From contig NZ_CP012678.1 in assembly GCF_001298525.1 (NCBI RefSeq), positions 1,860,001 through 1,924,000 of the forward strand: DNA of 64,000 bases, read 5' to 3'. The stretch comes from Psychrobacter urativorans (lineage in GTDB: Bacteria; Pseudomonadota; Gammaproteobacteria; Pseudomonadales; Moraxellaceae). Positions within the stretch are counted from its first letter, which is position 1; every line of letters begins with the position of its first letter. The translations under genes were made by a program, and so were the position numbers. Positions 8,853 to 20,680 of this stretch are shown here, piece by piece. Under the pieces are notes generated by a model. That model searched no databases and was not told the origin of the DNA. It worked only from the letters and a program-made list of their open reading frames with translations.

Positions 8853-9641
8853 TTACTGAGTACTATCAGATAGTTTGTCAGTCTCTTTTGCATCAGCTGC
8901 GTTTTTAGCAATCCAATTTTGCATCAACTCAATCTCAGGCTGCTGCGCATCGATAATCTGTTGTGCTAATTTACGCATTTCCTCATTTTTGCCATATTTC
9001 AGCTCAACTTTTGCCATATCCACCGCGCCCACATGATGCGCTAACATACCGCGAGCAAACGCCATATCCGCTACAGGGTCAGCGATACCTGCCATCATCT
9101 CGCCATGCATGGCGTCCATACCATTAGCGTATGCCATTTGCATGTCTGCGGTTTCGGGCTTAGGCTTGACCGCGTCAGGGTGGCTGGCAAGCCATTTATT
9201 CATCACATCAATTTCAAGCTGCTGCGCGTCGATAACGTCTTGCGCTAACTTTTTCATGACTTCATCAGTGCCATATTTTAGCTCAATTTTTGCCATATCA
9301 ACCGCGCCGCGATGGTGTCCGAGCATGCTTTTAGCAAAGGCGGTATCTGGGTCGTTATATGCCATACCTACCATCATTTCATCATGCATAGCAGTCATCG
9401 ACTTGGTGTAGTCCTTTAACATATCAGACATTGGCGCTGCAGCTGTCATATCATGACCCGCATGCGCGTCCATCTCTGTAACGGCTTCAGCGTGTTCTAC
9501 GTGTGCATCTTCAACCGCTGGCGCAACGTCTTCCGTAGGGGTTGCTTCAGTATTCTCATTAGCAGGTTGACAGCCAGTCAGTGCAAGCGCTACAGATATA
9601 CTGGACGCTAAAAACGCAAAACGATAGGTAGAAATGGTCAT
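8853..9641 (-). CDS. DUF305 lipoprotein with two tandem DUF305 units
   Basis: Secreted lipoprotein of 262 residues. The signal ends at lipobox LALTGC (Cys24), followed by an acidic, His-containing linker. Two copies of a ferritin-like helical unit follow at about 83-151 and 177-244, each with a Met-rich EMM start, a GHH or AHH motif (109-110, 202-203), GAVDMAK, ELKYG and DAQQ-EI. The copies are clearly an internal duplication. DUF305 proteins are often linked to metal, especially copper, handling, and the Met and His content fits that, but function is unproven. AAGGA before ATG 9641 sets the start; the longer frame to 9749 lacks one. Confidence 0.88.
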   Translation of the reverse strand: MTISTYRFAFLASSISVALALTGCQPANENTEATPTEDVAPAVEDAHVEHAEAVTEMDAHAGHDMTAAAPMSDMLKDYTKSMTAMHDEMMVGMAYNDPDTAFAKSMLGHHRGAVDMAKIELKYGTDEVMKKLAQDVIDAQQLEIDVMNKWLASHPDAVKPKPETADMQMAYANGMDAMHGEMMAGIADPVADMAFARGMLAHHVGAVDMAKVELKYGKNEEMRKLAQQIIDAQQPEIELMQNWIAKNAADAKETDKLSDSTQ

Positions 9642-9887
9642 GTGATATCCTTCACTTAAATGGGCTAGATGATGAGATGACGCGCTAGAAAAATCTAGTA
9701 CATATATAATAAGGTATTGAATCTTAACAGATAAAACGCCCTCATTCAAAACCCAGTCTACTACAGCTTGTAACTGTACTGAGCGTGCTTGGCGTAATAA
9801 TGAAACATGTTAATCATAGAGTATCTAAGCCTTAAATACCTAAGACTTTAAACAGACAAGCTCTAAATAACTGCTAACCAAAACCGT

Positions 9888-10511
9888 CTAATTATAAATC
9901 CCTAATTGCTCACAGCGCTCCGCATTTAAATGAATGCGTACAAACTCACCAACGCCTAATTCGCCAAGCTCAAACCCAGCTACCGACCAGCGAATGAGGC
10001 GCAAACAAGGCAATCCCACATGCGCCGTCATCCGGCGTACTTGGCGGTTTTTACCTTCGTAAATCGTTAACATCAGCCACGAAGTTGGAACATTTTTGCG
10101 TTCACGGATAGGCGGATTTCGTTGCCATAAGGTAATTGGTAAATCCGCTTCCTCGACTATTTTTGCGATGGCGGGTAAGGTTTTGCCATCTTTTAGCGTC
10201 ACACCATTGGTAAGTTCTGCTAATTGTGCCGCTGTGATGATGCCTTCAACTTGCACTAGATAGGTTTTACCTTGCTTGGCGTTATTTTCAAAATTAGTCG
10301 CACGGGGTGGCTGCGTGATGGCTTTATTCACCCGCCCATCATTGGTAAGAATTAATAGCCCTTCAGAAGTAGCATCCAATCGACCCGCAACGCGTAGTGA
10401 CTTATCGGTAAAATAAGGGGCAAGGGTGGTATGTGCATTGCCACCATCATCGCGAAATTGGCTTTGTACCCCATAAGGCTTGTTAAAAAGAATCAGGCTA
10501 GAGGTCGACAT
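9888..10511 (-). CDS. rluE: 23S rRNA pseudouridine synthase, RluE-like
   Basis: RsuA/RluB/E/F-family enzyme that isomerises a uridine of 23S rRNA to pseudouridine. The catalytic Asp46 lies in GRLDATSEGLL, and the RNA-binding GKNRQVRRM motif is near the C-terminal third. The protein begins directly with LILFNKPYGV and has no S4 domain, as in E. coli RluE, which modifies U2457. Its 207 residues fit RluE. It is the first gene of its unit, with the start just upstream of an AT-rich gap. Confidence 0.85.
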   Translation of the reverse strand: MSTSSLILFNKPYGVQSQFRDDGGNAHTTLAPYFTDKSLRVAGRLDATSEGLLILTNDGRVNKAITQPPRATNFENNAKQGKTYLVQVEGIITAAQLAELTNGVTLKDGKTLPAIAKIVEEADLPITLWQRNPPIRERKNVPTSWLMLTIYEGKNRQVRRMTAHVGLPCLRLIRWSVAGFELGELGVGEFVRIHLNAERCEQLGIYN

Positions 10512-10633
10512 AAAATGGATATTCCTAAAACATAAATGAACTGCAATGAACTGAAACTATCAAACATTGGCAGAATAGCGAGTGGTGACCATTATAGCGG
10601 TTATCTACGCAAAATTATGATAGTTTCCAAGAC

Positions 10634-10676
10634 AAAAAAACACCCCAATAGTATTAAACTGTTGAGGTGTTTTTTG
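10634..10676 (-). terminator. Terminator of the first isocitrate dehydrogenase gene
   Basis: AACACCCCAATAGT/ACTGTTGAGGTGTT hairpin with two imperfect pairs; seven T follow on the minus strand and six on the plus strand. Its core CACCCCAA is shared with the terminator of the second idh copy. Confidence 0.8.
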
Positions 10677-10740
10677 CATTATCTTAAAGATATAAGCTTA
10701 AAAAGCCTTAAGGTGCAAAGCTATTTAAGTGCAATTACAA

Positions 10741-12960
10741 TTATAATGACGCTAACGCCTCATTGAATAACTTACTTGGACGCATTGCTTGCTCAGCAAG
10801 TTTCTCATCAGCAAGGTAGTAGCCTTTGATATCGACAGGATGACCTTGAACGTCATTCAATTCTTTAACAATAGCATTTTCATTGCTGGTTAGTTTTTCG
10901 GCAAGTGGTGCAAACTGTGCTTGTAGCTCAGTATCTTTATTTTGTGCCGCAAGCTCTTGCGCCCAGTACATGGCAAGATAGAAATGACTGCCACGATTGT
11001 CTAATTCGCCCGTTTTACGTGATGGACCTTTGTTATTTAATAGCAGTTTTTCGGTCGCTTTATCTAGCGTATCCGCCAAGATTTGCGCTTTGGCATTGTG
11101 GTCGTTGGTTGCCAAATGCTCTAAAGATACCGTCAAGGCTAAAAACTCACCCAGTGAATCCCAACGTAAATGGTTTTCTTCTAACAACTGTTGCACGTGC
11201 TTAGGCGCTGAGCCACCGGCACCGGTTTCAAACAATCCACCGCCTTTCATAAGTGGCACAACTGACAACATTTTTGCACTGGTGCCTAATTCTAGGATTG
11301 GGAACAAGTCGGTGAGATAGTCTCTGAGGATATTACCGGTCACAGAGATGGTGTCAAGACCGCGAGCGACGCGCTCTAAGGTATAACGCATCGCGCGAAC
11401 TTGTGACATGATTTCGATGTGTAGACCTTCGGTATTATAGTCTTTTAAGTACGTTCTTACCTTTTTGATCAGCTCATTTTCGTGTGGACGGTAAGAGTCT
11501 AACCAAAATACGACAGGTGTATCAGACTCGCGTGCACGGCGTACGGCAAGTTTCACCCAATCTTGAATCGGCTCGTCTTTGACTTGACACATCCGCCAAA
11601 TATCGCCTTTTTCAACACGCTGCTCAAGCAATACTTCACCAGTATCAACATCAACAATACGTGCGATACCTGCATCGCTGGCTTCAAACGTTTTATCGTG
11701 TGAGCCATATTCTTCGGCTTGTTGCGCCATTAAGCCCACGTTAGGTACAGTGCCCATCGTAGTTGGGTCAAAATTACCATGCCATTTGCAGAAATTAATC
11801 ATTTCTTGGTAGATACGAGCAAAGGTAGACTCAGGCATGACCGCTTTACAGTCATACATTTTGCCATCAGCACCCCACATTTTACCACCCGCGCGAATCA
11901 TAGCAGGCATAGACGCATCGACAATCACGTCACTGGGTGAATGGAAATTGGTGATACCTTTTGCAGAATCAACCATCGCCAGACGTGGGCGATGCTCTTG
12001 ACACGCATGCAAGTCACGTTCGATTTCTTCACGTTTACTGGCAGGTAGCTCGGCAATTTTTTCATACAAACTTGCCATGCCGTTATTGACGTTAACGCCT
12101 AATTCGTCAAATAATGCACCATGTTTTTTGAAGGCATCTTTATAGTAGATTTTAACCGCATGCCCAAATACGATAGGGTGCGACACCTTCATCATGGTGG
12201 CTTTTACGTGTAAGGAAAATAAAATGCCGGCTTCACGACAATCTTCCATTTCACGCTCATAAAATTCACACAGCGCTTGTTTGCTCATAAACATCAAGTC
12301 GATGATTTCTTTATCAAGCAACGCAATTTCTGGTTTTAAGACTTTGATAGTGCCATCGTCAGCCAAGCGTTCCATACGTATGGTACGCGCTTTGTCTAAA
12401 GTAAGTGACTGCTCACCGGCATAAAAGTCGCCACTGTGCATGTGCGATACATGCGTCTGCGACCATTGTTTCCATTCACCCATAGAATGTGGATGTTGAC
12501 GGGCAAAGTTTTTAACCGCTTTCGGTGCGCGGCGGTCTGAGTTACCCTCACGTAGTACCGGATTCACAGAACTGCCTAAACTTTTACCATATCGCTGACG
12601 AATTGATTTTTCTTCATCCGTTTTTGGATCATCTGGAAAGTCAGGAATCGCAAAGCCTTTACCTTGTAATTCTTTAATACAGGCTTTTAATTGAGGAATA
12701 GAGGCACTCACGTTAGGTAGTTTAATAATATTGGTATCAGGGTCTTGGGTCAGTTTACCAAGCTCCGCTAGATTATCAGGAACGCGTTGTTCTTCGGTTA
12801 GGTAATCAGGGAATTCAGCCAATACACGCGCGGCAACAGAGATATCACTGGTTTCAACAGCAATGCCTGCGGTATGGGTAAATGCTTTAACAATAGGCAA
12901 GAATGATAGCGTGGCTAACGCTGGTGCTTCGTCAGTTTTGGTATAAATAATTTTTGACAT
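10741..12960 (-). CDS. Monomeric NADP-dependent isocitrate dehydrogenase, copy 1
   Basis: Oxidative decarboxylation of isocitrate to 2-oxoglutarate in the TCA cycle, giving NADPH. At 739 residues it has the length of the large monomeric (IDH-II) class, unrelated in layout to dimeric Icd. Substrate-loop residues [12 protein letters not shown] (133-144), the Mg-binding and catalytic middle section ([10 protein letters not shown]) and the NADP-binding block ([15 protein letters not shown]) are intact, so it should be active. It is the downstream copy of a tandem pair on the minus strand. The N-terminal and central parts differ more from copy 2 than the last 200 residues, which are nearly the same. 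A separate promoter is expected because a terminator lies between the copies. Confidence 0.95.
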   Translation of the reverse strand: MSKIIYTKTDEAPALATLSFLPIVKAFTHTAGIAVETSDISVAARVLAEFPDYLTEEQRVPDNLAELGKLTQDPDTNIIKLPNVSASIPQLKACIKELQGKGFAIPDFPDDPKTDEEKSIRQRYGKSLGSSVNPVLREGNSDRRAPKAVKNFARQHPHSMGEWKQWSQTHVSHMHSGDFYAGEQSLTLDKARTIRMERLADDGTIKVLKPEIALLDKEIIDLMFMSKQALCEFYEREMEDCREAGILFSLHVKATMMKVSHPIVFGHAVKIYYKDAFKKHGALFDELGVNVNNGMASLYEKIAELPASKREEIERDLHACQEHRPRLAMVDSAKGITNFHSPSDVIVDASMPAMIRAGGKMWGADGKMYDCKAVMPESTFARIYQEMINFCKWHGNFDPTTMGTVPNVGLMAQQAEEYGSHDKTFEASDAGIARIVDVDTGEVLLEQRVEKGDIWRMCQVKDEPIQDWVKLAVRRARESDTPVVFWLDSYRPHENELIKKVRTYLKDYNTEGLHIEIMSQVRAMRYTLERVARGLDTISVTGNILRDYLTDLFPILELGTSAKMLSVVPLMKGGGLFETGAGGSAPKHVQQLLEENHLRWDSLGEFLALTVSLEHLATNDHNAKAQILADTLDKATEKLLLNNKGPSRKTGELDNRGSHFYLAMYWAQELAAQNKDTELQAQFAPLAEKLTSNENAIVKELNDVQGHPVDIKGYYLADEKLAEQAMRPSKLFNEALASL

Positions 12961-13161
12961 GGTGGTATGACATTCCTTTAGTTATCGTTAATAATAAGGC
13001 TGAAATCTAAATGAATAGTTCTCAATACCCTTATGCAATAATAAACTGTGCGGTTACATCAAATAACTTAACGCTAATTTTTTGTCGCTTTTGTCGTATG
13101 TATCTGTATATGTACGTCTATAGGCTTGTATATCTGAATGATATTAAGCGTATCAAACGCC

Positions 13162-13198
13162 TTATTCTACCAGTCATCGGCATAAATTTCATCTTTTC
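13162..13198 (+). repeat. Copy A of 37-base duplicated idh-upstream sequence
   Basis: Identical to 16019-16055 except one base. Weaker similarity continues to the left. It marks the shared upstream part of the duplicated idh units. Confidence 0.85.
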
Positions 13199-13293
13199 CA
13201 TACCAACAGTGTTGTTTAAGTTAATATCATGTATTTCAAATACTAGGCACGGTTAATGATTATTTATTTTAATCATAAATCTTGGCAATAAGA

Positions 13294-13326
13294 AGCACCC
13301 CAACCATCTAAGACGGTTGGGGTGCT
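13294..13326 (-). terminator. Terminator of the second isocitrate dehydrogenase gene
   Basis: A perfect 12-bp stem AGCACCCCAACC/GGTTGGGGTGCT with a 9-base loop, 78 bases beyond the stop. The T run on the minus strand is interrupted. Confidence 0.8.
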
Positions 13327-13403
13327 GTGTTGTATAAGCTTAAGTTATATAAACTTAAACAGCTTTAAAGTATAAAGCTATTTAGGTTATAACGTTATTT
13401 CAA

Positions 13404-15668
<2,265 letters not shown>

Positions 15669-15842
15669 TCATGAATCGTTCTATACAGCCCCTATGCAAT
15701 CATGGACTATGTGCTTAGAACGAGTACATTATATGTAGGCTCTTGGAAAATACAGACTCTTAGAGAGTTTTGAGTTTGCTTAGCTGCTTTCGCTGAATGG
15801 TCTTTCGTTAACTGTCGTTAAGTTAAAAAGGCACGGTAGCTA

Positions 15843-15888
15843 GATTATTTGACTTGTCTGAAAGAGATTATTTGACTTGTCTGAAAGT
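15843..15888 (+). repeat. 23-base tandem duplication
   Basis: GATTATTTGACTTGTCTGAA plus three bases, repeated twice head to tail with one difference at the last base. Confidence 0.9.
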
Positions 15889-16018
15889 GAATTATCGAGG
15901 GCTATATTATAGCGAACTCACTATAAATCCGATGCGATGTCAATCTCGCATAATGAACTCAGGATACTGTTTTGACTCGTATCCCATGTATCTGGATTAT
16001 ATTAAACTATTAATAGCG

Positions 16019-16055
16019 TTATTCTACCAGTCATCCGCATAAATTTCATCTTTTC
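16019..16055 (+). repeat. Copy B of 37-base duplicated idh-upstream sequence
   Basis: Matches 13162-13198 with one mismatch and lies about 400 bases upstream of idh copy 2. Confidence 0.85.
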
Positions 16056-16090
16056 TGTGCAAGCACTGCTGCTGAACCTAGTCAAAAGGG

Positions 16091-16873
16091 TTATGAGCAA
16101 CCTTCAACCAACATTATAGCGTCTGGAATACCCAGCTCAATGGTTTCAACCTGCCCTTGTAGCTGTGCTCGTTGCGCTGCTGACCATTTATCAACTGGCT
16201 GCGTCATGCTATTGGCGTTTGCAATTTTTTTACCGCCCCGCATGGTGTATTTAATCTGTAAAGACAAGGTATTTGCTTTAGCAGGAATATCATAAATAAA
16301 ATGGTAGTAATCACCTGTTTCATCGTATTTATCCATGCTATAACGTAAGTTATTCGGATGAGCGCTGATAATTTTATCGACTTTATCACCGCTACGGATG
16401 CCCGTATAAAAATTAATATCAGGCGCATTAAGTCCAATGAGTGCTAATTTTCCATCAATCACCTGATAGTATATTGGTTCAAAGTCAGTGTCGTCTCTCT
16501 TCACGCTGGCTTTAGTAGGGTCTTCGAGATAGTAGCATTCATCATAGCCATGCTCGCCTTTAATCAATCCTAAACGGCTAAGAACTTCAGGCGTGATGGT
16601 TTGTCCAAAGTGCAGACCTTTATAACCCGAAGGACTAAGCGTCTGTGTATTAAAAGGTGCGTCAGAAGTTTCAGCTTGCATGCTGTTTCTATTGATAATT
16701 TCAGGAGTAGTCTGCGCGATATTATTACTACCTACCGTTGATGCGCTGGTGATTTTTTGAGCATCACAGGCGCTTAGTATGCACAAACAACTGCTCATTA
16801 AGGTTGCTGCGACTATGTGTTTTAGAGTGGTCTTGACCGTGGTCTTAAATGGCGTAGTCAGTAAAGTAGACAT
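16091..16873 (-). CDS. Putative lipoprotein of unknown function
   Basis: A 260-residue protein with a lipoprotein signal: charged N-terminus, hydrophobic stretch and lipobox ILSAC (Cys36). The linker is Ser/Thr/Asn-rich. The folded part (about 75-258) has the pattern GLHFGQTIT, then paired Cys at ECYYL and near the C-terminus (VEGCS), suggesting a disulfide. I recognise no family. It is probably inner- or outer-membrane anchored in the periplasm. It diverges from the DUF482 gene. Confidence 0.75.
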   Translation of the reverse strand: MSTLLTTPFKTTVKTTLKHIVAATLMSSCLCILSACDAQKITSASTVGSNNIAQTTPEIINRNSMQAETSDAPFNTQTLSPSGYKGLHFGQTITPEVLSRLGLIKGEHGYDECYYLEDPTKASVKRDDTDFEPIYYQVIDGKLALIGLNAPDINFYTGIRSGDKVDKIISAHPNNLRYSMDKYDETGDYYHFIYDIPAKANTLSLQIKYTMRGGKKIANANSMTQPVDKWSAAQRAQLQGQVETIELGIPDAIMLVEGCS

Positions 16874-17019
16874 ATTGGTCTCCTAAGTATGACAGCGATA
16901 TCATTAACTCCAATTTGCCTATTTTCAGCTTAAATATCCACAGTATTTTTGCAAATTGTGACAGCATAAGCGTAAAAATTTGCTACGCTAGATTCATCTA
17001 AAAATAAGTAGTGAGCATT

Positions 17020-18369
17020 ATGAGTTTACAGTACGCGCTCGTGGGCGATATGAGTTGGCAGCAGCAAACCCAGTGGCAGACACCTGATACGCCATTTATG
17101 TCGTTTGCCTTTTGGCAGGCGCTGATTGATACGGGCGCGATTGGTGAGGATGCGGGTTGGTTGCCTATTTTTATATTGGTATATCGTGATAAAGATATCA
17201 ATAACGCTGCAAGTTTAACCGATGAGAGTTTACCAACTACAGATATAACTGAACCGGTAGCGGTAATGCCGGTATTTGTAAAAGGTCACCATCGCGGTGA
17301 GTTTGTCTTTGACCATGCATGGGCAGAAGCGTATGCGCGTTATGGAATTGATTATTATCCACGTTTGGTGACCAGTGTGCCTTATACACCGATTACAGGT
17401 GAGCGGTTATGGTTGGCACAAGGCGAGAGTCTCAGCGCTGATATTATAAAAATGGCAATGGCGGGGGTTGATGATCTTGCACAGCAAGTTGGCGCGTCAA
17501 GTTGGCATGGCTTGTTTGTAAATTCTGAACTTGCAACGCTTGCTGCATCAACAGATATTGAAATAGATAGTGCCATAGAAACGCTGTATTCACAGTCAGC
17601 GAGCGCCACTTTATCTGCAACGATTCCTATCCTTGAGCGTCAAGGCTGTCAGTTCTTATGGCAAAATAAAGATCTCGTCAATAATGCACAGCCTTTTACC
17701 AGTTTTGATGACTTCTTAATGACACTGACCGCCAAAAAGCGCAAAAATATTCGCGCTGAACGCCGTAAAGTATCGGAACAAGGGATTTCTTGTGTACGAA
17801 AATGCGGGGATGCTATCAGCGCTGACGATTGGAAAATCTTTTATCATTGTTATGTGATGACTTATGCCGTCCGTGGGCAGCAACCTTATTTAACCACTGA
17901 TTTTTTTATGGCATTGGCACAGACCATGCCAGAGCATATTATGCTGGCGCAAGCTTATGACAGCGAAGGCGAGATTATCGCCAGTAGCTTATTTTTATAT
18001 GATGTTGCTCATGATACATGTGATACAAAAAATACGCACAAGCGCACGTTATATGGGCGCTATTGGGGCGCACTGGGTGAGTATGACAGTCTACATTTTG
18101 AGCTGTGTTATTATCAAGGGATTGAATTTGCTATTGAGCAAGGATTGTCGAATTTTGATCCCGGCACCCAAGGTGAGCATAAGCTGATTCGCGGTTTTAT
18201 TCCGACGACGACCCATTCCTTACATCGTATTTATGATCCGCGTTTTGTCCCAACGATTAGCGACTTTTGTAAGCAAGACCGTGCTCATATGGCGCAGTAT
18301 CGTCAGCAGGCACATGAGGCGTTGCCATTTAATAATGACAATATGCCTGATTTTGATAGCAGTCTTTAA
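17020..18369 (+). CDS. DUF482/FemAB-like acyltransferase of the GNAT fold
   Basis: About 449 residues, of the family often named peptidoglycan biosynthesis or GNAT N-acetyltransferase (PF04339). Family features are the early PFMSFAFWQALIDTGAI block, LPIFILVY, a HRGEFVFDHAWA segment, the KKRKNIRAERRKV basic block and the FDPGTQGEHKLIRGF motif near the C-terminus. The substrate is unknown; similar genes sit with ubiquinone or lipid genes in many gamma-proteobacteria. The frame extends to a GTG at 17011, but ATG 17020 follows GTGAG at a proper distance. ubiC starts 50 bases downstream on the same strand, so the two may form an operon. Confidence 0.85.
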   Translation: MSLQYALVGDMSWQQQTQWQTPDTPFMSFAFWQALIDTGAIGEDAGWLPIFILVYRDKDINNAASLTDESLPTTDITEPVAVMPVFVKGHHRGEFVFDHAWAEAYARYGIDYYPRLVTSVPYTPITGERLWLAQGESLSADIIKMAMAGVDDLAQQVGASSWHGLFVNSELATLAASTDIEIDSAIETLYSQSASATLSATIPILERQGCQFLWQNKDLVNNAQPFTSFDDFLMTLTAKKRKNIRAERRKVSEQGISCVRKCGDAISADDWKIFYHCYVMTYAVRGQQPYLTTDFFMALAQTMPEHIMLAQAYDSEGEIIASSLFLYDVAHDTCDTKNTHKRTLYGRYWGALGEYDSLHFELCYYQGIEFAIEQGLSNFDPGTQGEHKLIRGFIPTTTHSLHRIYDPRFVPTISDFCKQDRAHMAQYRQQAHEALPFNNDNMPDFDSSL

Positions 18370-18419
18370 TTCCAGTATTTAGTGTTTTACTTATTTAACT
18401 TGATAATCAGTCATTAACT

Positions 18420-18929
18420 ATGCGCCCTAATCGCTTTAATACGTCAACAAAAATATCGCCACCGCCAGCATTACTGCCATGGCTCGATACCAATGGTTCA
18501 TTGACCGCGATGCTAGAGGCAAAAGCAGGGCAGCCTTTACGGGTGGTTCGAAGTTTTGAAGGTTATCGCTTGTTATCGCTTCGACAAAAGCAGCAGCTTG
18601 GATTACAAGGTGCGGTGCTAAATCGACCACTGCTCGCATGGGTGCGTGAGGCACAATTATATGGTAACGACGAATTGCCATGGGTGACGGCACAAAGTAT
18701 CTTTCCTCTAATCAGCTTGCAAGGGCAGGCGCGACGGTTGCAACAGCTCAAAGGCACACCGATTGGCTATGTATTATTTAAGCGTTGCCGAACCTTGCCT
18801 AATCAGCGTTTTATTGAGTATACAAATGAGGGTTGGCGTCGGCAAACGCGCTACGATTGGTATGGGCGTACCTTGCTCATAAGTGAGACTTTTTTACCGC
18901 ATTTTTGCCAACAAATACTAAAGTTTTAA
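18420..18929 (+). CDS. ubiC: Chorismate lyase UbiC
   Basis: Converts chorismate to 4-hydroxybenzoate and pyruvate, the first committed step of ubiquinone synthesis. The 169 residues match the family. Arg76 in AWVREAQL and Glu156 in ISETFLP correspond to the active-site Arg76 and Glu155 of E. coli UbiC, and LPWVTAQSIFP and GTPIGYVLF are family blocks. ubiA, the usual partner, is not next to it: a terminator follows directly, then glyA. Confidence 0.88.
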   Translation: MRPNRFNTSTKISPPPALLPWLDTNGSLTAMLEAKAGQPLRVVRSFEGYRLLSLRQKQQLGLQGAVLNRPLLAWVREAQLYGNDELPWVTAQSIFPLISLQGQARRLQQLKGTPIGYVLFKRCRTLPNQRFIEYTNEGWRRQTRYDWYGRTLLISETFLPHFCQQILKF

Positions 18930-18967
18930 ATTTAAATGTTTCAATTTAAAACATCATCTATAAACTA

Positions 18968-18996
18968 AAAAAGCTGACCAATTAGTCAGCTTTTTA
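18968..18996 (+). terminator. Rho-independent terminator after ubiC
   Basis: Perfect AAAAAGCTGAC/GTCAGCTTTTT stem with a 6-base loop. Confidence 0.9.
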
Positions 18997-19319
18997 TCTC
19001 TATATGCCTTTATTATCAAGGTATGCAGGCAATATATTAAATAAATCGCTTATGATGAATCATGCTTTATATTTATAGGTTACTGCCAGTTAGACACTTA
19101 TATTTATACGATTATTAATACAATAGACACATGTCCTTTAATCACGCTAGGATGAGGTTTTTTCGCGCTCAGAAGCTAAAGTTTCATGCTACACTGAGTT
19201 ACGGCGATATTAAAGGTGCCCAAGCGCATCAACACTATTGCTAAGCATGATAAGCGGATTCCGAGCTTCTATCTTTTAGTAGCTTCCTTTTCATAAAAGA
19301 AATTATATAGGGTATAAAT
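18997..19319 (+). other. glyA upstream region
   Basis: About 320 bases without a gene, including the glyA promoter and leader. I looked for a glycine-riboswitch-like layout and saw none. A weak hairpin lies around 19265-19290. Confidence 0.4.
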
Positions 19320-20576
19320 ATGTTTCAAGATATCTCGATTAAGGAATTTGACCCAGTACTTGCTGAAGCATTAGCAGCTGAAAGTGTTCGCCAAGAAAAT
19401 CACATTGAGCTGATTGCTTCAGAAAACTACTGCTCACAAGCGGTGATGGAAGCACAAGGTACCGATTTAACCAATAAATACGCTGAAGGTTATCCCGGCA
19501 AGCGTTATTACGGTGGTTGTGAGCACGTTGACGTGGTTGAGCAATTGGCGATTGATCGTGCAAAAGAATTGTTTGGTGCAGAATATGTGAACGTCCAACC
19601 ACATTCTGGTAGCCAAGCCAACTCAGCAGTATTCTTAGCACTTTTAAAAGCTAATGACACTATTCTTGGTATGAGCCTTGATGCGGGTGGTCACTTGACT
19701 CACGGCGCACACATTAACTTTTCAGGCATCAACTACCATGCGGTGCAGTACGGTTTAATCGAAGGCTCTGGTCTGATTGATTATGACCAAGTTGACGCCC
19801 TCGCTCGTGAACATAAACCTAAAATGATTATTGCTGGTTTCTCAGCGTATTCACAAGTGGTCGATTGGCAGCGTTTCCGCGATATCGCGGACGAAGTTGG
19901 CGCTTATCTATTGGTTGATATGGCTCACGTTGCTGGTCTGGTTGCCGCAGGTGTTTACCCAAGCCCAGTACCATTTGCTGACGTGGTTACTACCACTACG
20001 CACAAAACCTTACGCGGTCCACGTTCAGGTATGATTCTAGCTCGTGATGAGAAGCTAGCGAAAAAGCTAAATTCAGCCGTTTTCCCAGGTAATCAGGGCG
20101 GTCCATTAATGCATGTTATCGCTGCCAAAGCGGTATCATTCAAAGAAGCATTAGAAGACAATTTCAAAACCTATCAGCAACAAGTGGTTAAAAACGCGCA
20201 AGCAATGGCGAAAGTAATCATCGACCGTGGCTATGAAATCATCTCTGGCGGCACTGAAAATCATCTCATGCTGATCAGCCTAGTTAAGCAAGAAATGACG
20301 GGTAAAGAAGCGGATAAATGGTTGGGTGATGCGCACATTACGGTCAATAAAAATGCCGTACCAAACGATCCAAAATCTCCATTCGTGACCTCTGGTATCC
20401 GTATCGGTACACCAGCCATTACCACTCGCGGCTTCAATGAAGCGCAAGCAGGTGAGTTGGCAGGTTGGATTTGTGACGTGTTAGACAGCCGTGGCGATGA
20501 AGCCGTGACTGCTGAAGTCCGTGGCAAAGTAGAAGCTATCTGTAAAGAGCTTCCAGTTTATGCTAAAAATCAATAA
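19320..20576 (+). CDS. glyA: Serine hydroxymethyltransferase
   Basis: PLP enzyme interconverting serine and glycine while loading tetrahydrofolate with a one-carbon unit; supplies purine, thymidylate and methionine synthesis. The 418 residues match E. coli GlyA almost exactly in length. The PLP lysine is Lys229 in [14 protein letters not shown]. Other family motifs are [37 protein letters not shown] and [10 protein letters not shown] monocistronic unit is likely, with a terminator directly after the stop. Confidence 0.98.
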   Translation: MFQDISIKEFDPVLAEALAAESVRQENHIELIASENYCSQAVMEAQGTDLTNKYAEGYPGKRYYGGCEHVDVVEQLAIDRAKELFGAEYVNVQPHSGSQANSAVFLALLKANDTILGMSLDAGGHLTHGAHINFSGINYHAVQYGLIEGSGLIDYDQVDALAREHKPKMIIAGFSAYSQVVDWQRFRDIADEVGAYLLVDMAHVAGLVAAGVYPSPVPFADVVTTTTHKTLRGPRSGMILARDEKLAKKLNSAVFPGNQGGPLMHVIAAKAVSFKEALEDNFKTYQQQVVKNAQAMAKVIIDRGYEIISGGTENHLMLISLVKQEMTGKEADKWLGDAHITVNKNAVPNDPKSPFVTSGIRIGTPAITTRGFNEAQAGELAGWICDVLDSRGDEAVTAEVRGKVEAICKELPVYAKNQ

Positions 20577-20620
20577 GCTTTAATTACTGTTTTTAAGCGC
20601 TCTTATTAAGAGTGATATTA

Positions 20621-20657
20621 AAAAAACCGCTTAGCTTATGCTAGGCGGTTTTTTTAT
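20621..20657. terminator. Bidirectional terminator between glyA and gltS
   Basis: AACCGCTTAGC/GCTAGGCGGTT stem with one imperfect pair and a 4-base loop. A and T runs on both sides serve the convergent glyA and gltS. Confidence 0.88.
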
Positions 20658-20680
20658 TCTTCGGACATTAATTTAACAGG

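Larger units (their letters stand above)
12961..13403. other. Region between the two idh copies
   Basis: Holds the promoter of copy 1 and the terminator of copy 2. The segment 13011-13200 resembles the region upstream of copy 2 (15670-16055), including a 37-base stretch (13162-13198 against 16019-16055) with one mismatch. The short plus-strand ORF here is not believable as a gene. Confidence 0.6.

Noticed and set aside
10536..10766. 76-codon plus-strand ORF between rluE and idh copy 1
   Set aside because: It runs through the idh terminator and into the idh 3' end on the opposite strand, with no ribosome site or recognisable content.
13011..13256. 81-codon plus-strand ORF between the idh copies
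   Set aside because: It lies in the duplicated promoter region, and the matching region upstream of copy 2 does not keep the frame.
15854..16042. 62-codon plus-strand ORF upstream of idh copy 2
   Set aside because: It begins inside the 23-base tandem repeat and has no family resemblance or ribosome site.
18997..19319. Possible glycine riboswitch before glyA
   Set aside because: The paired aptamer cores and expression platform are not visible.
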